45,126 nt of DNA. Source: Gordoniibacillus kamchatkensis (GTDB lineage Bacteria; Bacillota; Bacilli; Paenibacillales; NBRC-103111). Location: contig NZ_JXAK01000057.1 of the NCBI RefSeq assembly GCF_000829455.1, positions 1 through 45,126 on the forward strand, given 5' to 3'. Position numbers and translations under genes: made by a program. Below the pieces are notes generated by a model, which saw nothing but the letters and a program-made list of their open reading frames with translations, was not told the origin of the DNA and searched no databases. Below, one piece after another: positions 43,578 through 45,126 of this stretch. The first letter of the stretch is position 1. Each line of letters opens with the position of its first letter.

Positions 43578-44039
43578 TTAAAATGGCTTAACGACCATAA
43601 GCACGGTTATGGCAAGCATCAGCAGCTGTGCCGCCGACTCGAGCGGCGCGATCTTTTTCATCGCCCGTGCGAACTCGGCAGGAACTTCATCCTCTTGGCC
43701 TTGACTTTCAGATACGATCTGCATGATCTTTTTCATACGCGGTTCGATCAACCCGCCGATCGTCACGATCATCAGCAGCGATAAAAGGATGGATAGATTA
43801 AGCCACATTTGGGATAGCCCCATCTTGGTTATGATCATGAGCCAAATCCCGGTAACAATAAGTACGGCTCCGCCAATTTTAGGCAGAATGGCAAGCTTGG
43901 TCGTTATACTGAAAGCAAAGCGCAGTTGGCCGAAGGTTCTGGCGGATCTTCGGATGACGGGCACCACGAAAGCGGGACCGATTACGGCAATCGTAGCCAA
44001 AATATGCAAAACGAGCAGCAATCCAAACAAACCGATCAT
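43578..44039 (-). CDS. DUF2269-like integral membrane protein
   Basis: 153 residues with four membrane segments: LFGLLLVLHILATIAVIGPAFVV, LPKIGGAVLIVTGIWLMII, MWLNLSILLSLLMIVTIGGLI and LESAAQLLMLAITVLMVVKPF. The LHILATIAVIGP start and the four-helix layout resemble DUF2269; function unknown. The start at 44039 has GGAGG 9 bases upstream; the longer frame is not membrane-protein-like. It follows the NAD(P)-binding gene by 14 bases, forming an operon divergent from the HxlR regulator. Confidence 0.75.
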   Translation of the reverse strand: MIGLFGLLLVLHILATIAVIGPAFVVPVIRRSARTFGQLRFAFSITTKLAILPKIGGAVLIVTGIWLMIITKMGLSQMWLNLSILLSLLMIVTIGGLIEPRMKKIMQIVSESQGQEDEVPAEFARAMKKIAPLESAAQLLMLAITVLMVVKPF

Positions 44040-44053
44040 CTCCTTCTTCCTCC

Positions 44054-44782
44054 TCAGCTCTCCGAGATATCGCTTCGATAGGCGAGACCGACCCTTTTTC
44101 TTTGAAACGGCCCTGCGAGCCCGATATGGTTCAGCATACAATTCGCCACATCCTCATAAGCGACATTTAGCTCTTGAAACCGGCTGAACAAGTAACCGGC
44201 TATATCGGCCTCGGAAAATTCCTTTATCGTCTCCGGAATGGACACGGGCAAAGTTTCCGTTGTCACATGCAGACGAACCGGAGCCGGATGCTCTATCGAA
44301 TCAACCATCGTTCCCGGGCACATCATGGACCAATCGAGCTGAGTCTGCTGCAGACGTTCGAGATTCCGGTTGTGAGTTTTAAACATGGGCGGGAAGCCGG
44401 GCAAATTATTTCCGATAAGATCGGTATATGGAATATCCAGCAGGCCGGCGCCTCCCATTACCCATACCCGCCCAGAGAAACTGGGTTGGAGTTCACATTG
44501 GCTTACAATGTTATCGACGATACGAACGAACTCTTCTCCCTGGCCCGCATGGCCGGCTGCAATAATAGCGGCGTCTTGATGCGAGAGCGCCTCGCGGACG
44601 CTTGCCGGGTCCATGATGTCCCGCGCGACCACCTTCACATGCCGTGCGGCATGCTCGCCTTGCTGTTCATCAAGCTTCTCGGGATTTCGCACAAATGCGG
44701 TCATGTCGTGTCCCATCTTAACCCCTTGCGCCAGCACTCTTCTTCCCGTATTTCCCGTTGCTCCGAAAACAATGATTTTCAT
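44054..44782 (-). CDS. NAD(P)-binding (NmrA/SDR-like) protein
   Basis: 242 residues. The Rossmann glycine motif GATGNTGRRVL is at residues 7-17, then VVARDIMDPASVREAL, VWVMGGAGLLDI and SMMCPGTMVDSIEH, as in atypical SDR / NmrA-like quinone reductases or regulators. No catalytic YxxxK is evident, so it may sense NAD(P) or reduce quinones. GGAGGGG lies upstream of the ATG at 44782. Divergent from an HxlR-family regulator, a frequent arrangement in electrophile/quinone responses. Confidence 0.88.
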   Translation of the reverse strand: MKIIVFGATGNTGRRVLAQGVKMGHDMTAFVRNPEKLDEQQGEHAARHVKVVARDIMDPASVREALSHQDAAIIAAGHAGQGEEFVRIVDNIVSQCELQPSFSGRVWVMGGAGLLDIPYTDLIGNNLPGFPPMFKTHNRNLERLQQTQLDWSMMCPGTMVDSIEHPAPVRLHVTTETLPVSIPETIKEFSEADIAGYLFSRFQELNVAYEDVANCMLNHIGLAGPFQRKRVGLAYRSDISES

Positions 44783-44884
44783 CGTCCTTTTCCCCTCCAA
44801 ATGGTTCTCCAAATTTTCGTCTGTGGATTGACTCAAGCTTAGCATCGCTCTAAAATCTTGTTAAGAACCCACTTTCATGTAGGG

Positions 44885-44904
44885 TACTCACTTAAAAGTA
44901 AGTA
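44885..44904. promoter_or_regulatory. HxlR-type operator between divergent genes
   Basis: TACTnACTT-AA-AAGTnAGTA: 9-base arms with one mismatched pair. HxlR/DUF24 sites such as those of YodB and CatR are TACT...AGTA palindromes. It lies 19 bases upstream of the HxlR start and would control both directions. Confidence 0.6.
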
Positions 44905-44922
44905 TGGGCAAGGAGGGATGTC

Positions 44923-45126
44923 ATGTTTGTCCGCGCGGAGGCCGGGGAGGAAAGGAAATGCCCTATCGAGACGGTGATTCAAGTAGTAGGCGGGAAATGG
45001 AAGCCTTTGATCATATGGCATTTATTGGAATCCGCCAAGAGGTTCAGCGAGCTGGAAAAGCTGATACCCGAGGTCACCCAGAAAATGCTGGCGCAGCATC
45101 TTCGAGAGCTGGAGAACGACAGGTTG
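44923..45126 (+). CDS. HxlR family transcriptional regulator (3' end cut by window edge)
   Basis: 68 codons to the window edge. The N-terminus RKCPIETVIQVVGGKWKPLIIWHLL and the HTH KRFSELEKLIPEVTQKMLAQHLRELENDRL are the HxlR/DUF24 winged-helix signature; the Cys in KCPIE is the conserved redox-sensing Cys of YodB/HypR-type members. AAGGAGGG lies 5 bases upstream. It probably senses quinones, aldehydes or disulfide stress and represses the divergent NAD(P)-binding operon. Confidence 0.92.
   Translation, partial: MFVRAEAGEERKCPIETVIQVVGGKWKPLIIWHLLESAKRFSELEKLIPEVTQKMLAQHLRELENDRL

Overview
The window looks like chromosomal DNA from a high-GC, spore-forming Bacillota of the Paenibacillaceae type (Paenibacillus, Cohnella and relatives). 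The evidence is strong AGGAGG-type ribosome binding sites with many GTG and TTG starts, a Bacillus-type 4Fe-4S ferredoxin, a serS T-box leader, a 6S RNA gene, a GlnR/TnrA-type operator, a YtpB-type terpene synthase, a YesL/DUF624 membrane protein and a tiny YjcZ-like sporulation protein. I see no prophage, intact insertion sequence, CRISPR array, rRNA or tRNA.

Layout. 1-6.2 kb: a partial TPR-like gene, an HD-GYP phosphodiesterase, ferredoxin, queF overlapping dinB, cimA (isoleucine precursor) and a ResA-like thioredoxin. 6.3-8.1 kb: a frameshifted MFS transporter and a JAMM peptidase, then a 0.5 kb intergenic tract with a 114-bp duplication. 8.6-11.9 kb: a same-strand group of amt, a DUF294 nucleotidyltransferase-like gene and a DnaQ-like exonuclease, headed by a perfect GlnR/TnrA box. 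12.2-15.6 kb: a MerR regulator with a YugP-like metalloprotease, a GltC-like LysR regulator divergent from tpx, and a broken DUF1499 gene. 15.7-20.2 kb: mntH with two MntR-like boxes, and xylR divergent from xylB. 20.2-21.9 kb: tandem repeats, a FSA-type transaldolase and 6S RNA. 22-28 kb: a DUF624 protein, a DEAD-box helicase with a long leader, a DUF4178/DUF4247 pair behind an ECF-type promoter, a YitT family protein and tatA. 28.3-32.1 kb: a DUF4015 glycosidase-like protein, aldo/keto reductase, peroxiredoxin and a nuclease-like winged-helix protein. 32.5-37.5 kb, all minus strand: two unknown genes, a YtpB-type terpene synthase, pfkA, then T-box-controlled serS. 37.7-45.1 kb: twin 53-residue basic proteins, an MFS transporter, a MacAB-like ABC exporter with its adaptor, a frameshifted nitroreductase, a DUF2269-like membrane protein, an NAD(P)-binding protein and the start of a divergent HxlR regulator.

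Two features cut across the window. First, at least five otherwise good genes (MFS, DUF1499, DUF4247, ABC permease, nitroreductase) are each restored by adding one base at one or two places, always the same direction of error; this suggests base-loss errors in the assembly more than five independent pseudogenes. Second, a family of hairpin-forming intergenic repeats sits immediately after stop codons (about 5.5, 15.0, 28.0 and 29.5 kb, with a 43-bp tandem relative at 20.3 kb). The most interesting gene contexts are the GlnR-box amt group with a nucleotidyltransferase in place of glnK, the unknown-unknown-terpene synthase operon, and the twin small basic proteins.
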